From assembly GCA_904063045.1 (NCBI GenBank), contig CAJFCJ010000003.1, positions 1,302,001-1,366,000 of the forward strand: a DNA stretch of 64,000 nucleotides, read 5' to 3'. Numbering within the stretch: position 1 is the stretch's first letter; each line of letters opens with the position of its first letter. Of this stretch, positions 63,618 through 64,000 are shown piece by piece. A model generated the notes under the pieces. It was not told the origin of the DNA, made no database searches, and worked only from the letters and a program-made list of their open reading frames with translations. This stretch comes from Dimorphilus gyrociliatus (Eukaryota > Annelida > Polychaeta > Dinophilidae). Position numbers and translations under genes: made by a program.

Positions 63618-64000
63618 TTAGGCTAAGAGCGTTGCGAGAGTATCTAAAAATTTAGACCGATCTTCGGAACGAATGAGCACCACTGAAATATAAACCGGTG
63701 TAATATGTAATTTAAATTTTAATTTAAAAAACACTTACTATTCCTGTCAAACAACTTATTCAGAGGTTCAAATCCAATTACTTTTGATGCTTGATCGAAA
63801 GCAGAATGGATAACACTAGATTTTTTTAGTGGAATTGGTTTCTATATTGATAAGGAATGAAATTTAAGACTTACTTTTTACAAGATGTGTCATCATATGG
63901 TGGAATTCCGCAATAGTAATCTCCACTATTTAAGCAAGGAACACGCAGTATAAGGGGTAATTGACGAAATCTCTTATTCCGTGACTGAAAACTGTCTTGT
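63618..64000 (-). CDS. 3' end of an unidentified gene, cut by the window edge
   Basis: Three exons can be placed on the minus strand: one open to the window edge (64000-63875), then 63815-63739 and 63682-63618, with TAA at 63620-63618. The introns are 59 and 56 nt, with donors GTAAGTC and GTAAGTG and acceptors AATCTAG and TATTTCAG, and the phases agree. The readable C-terminus of about 88 residues includes RNKRFRQLPLILRVPCLNSG, DYYCGIPPYDDTSC, AFDQASKVIGFEPLNKLFDR and SEDRSKFLDTLATLLA. Three cysteines sit close together. It has no membrane segment and no domain I recognise. The N-terminal part is outside the window. Confidence 0.65.

Noticed and set aside
63755-63790. GGTTCAAATCC, like a tRNA T-loop (B box)
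   Set aside because: It lies inside a coding exon of the terminal minus-strand gene (encoding IGFEPLNK), and no acceptor stem or A box can be paired with it.
1-64000. CRISPR arrays, insertion sequences, bacterial operons, retrotransposon ORFs
   Set aside because: None is present. All clear genes are spliced animal genes, and no reverse transcriptase, transposase or long terminal repeat was recognised in any frame.

Overview
The window is AT-rich animal DNA. Its genes carry spliceosomal GT-AG introns, there are abundant (TA)n and (GA)n microsatellites, and nothing looks prokaryotic (no operons, tRNA or rRNA genes, or CRISPR). The gene set fits a bilaterian, probably a protostome of spiralian type: FMRFamide-receptor-like GPCRs, a degenerin/ENaC channel, chondroitin N-acetylgalactosaminyltransferase, a hydroxyacid oxidase, death-fold and SR proteins. 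The species cannot be named from this sequence alone. All gene models were spliced by eye, using reading-frame and splice-phase agreement plus family motifs.

Bases 1-50,500 are gene-poor. Two paralogous rhodopsin-type GPCRs lie on the minus strand: one at 7,693-10,462 (3 coding exons, 368 aa) and one at 17,676-23,159 (2 coding exons, 370 aa, one 4.4-kb intron). Each probably has a 5' non-coding exon farther upstream. The rest is AT-rich spacer with microsatellites, a leucine-rich-repeat-like relic near 6.1 kb, several weak candidate exons and a recurrent CTCF-like motif. A candidate first coding exon at 49,125-49,162 (minus) suggests that another minus-strand gene runs into the 23-49 kb desert.

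Bases 50,570-64,000 are gene-dense, and most introns there are 53-110 nt. In order: a 9-exon DEG/ENaC channel (plus, 858 aa) with about 400 extra residues before its second membrane segment; a convergent alpha-hydroxyacid oxidase (minus, 365 aa) only 134 nt away; a protein with two death-domain-like modules (minus, 226 aa); an SR-type splicing factor with an RRM, two CCHC zinc knuckles and an Arg-Asp repeat tail (minus, 419 aa); a tentative 50-aa small protein (minus); chondroitin sulfate GalNAc-transferase (plus, 489 aa); and the 3' end of an unrecognised minus-strand gene that runs off the window.

The genes are not an operon and have unrelated jobs: peptide signalling, ion channel, 2-hydroxyacid oxidation, death-fold signalling, splicing and glycosaminoglycan synthesis. 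The most unusual feature is the channel's giant extracellular insertion. The oxidase is also notable, with altered pocket residues and no peroxisomal C-terminal signal.
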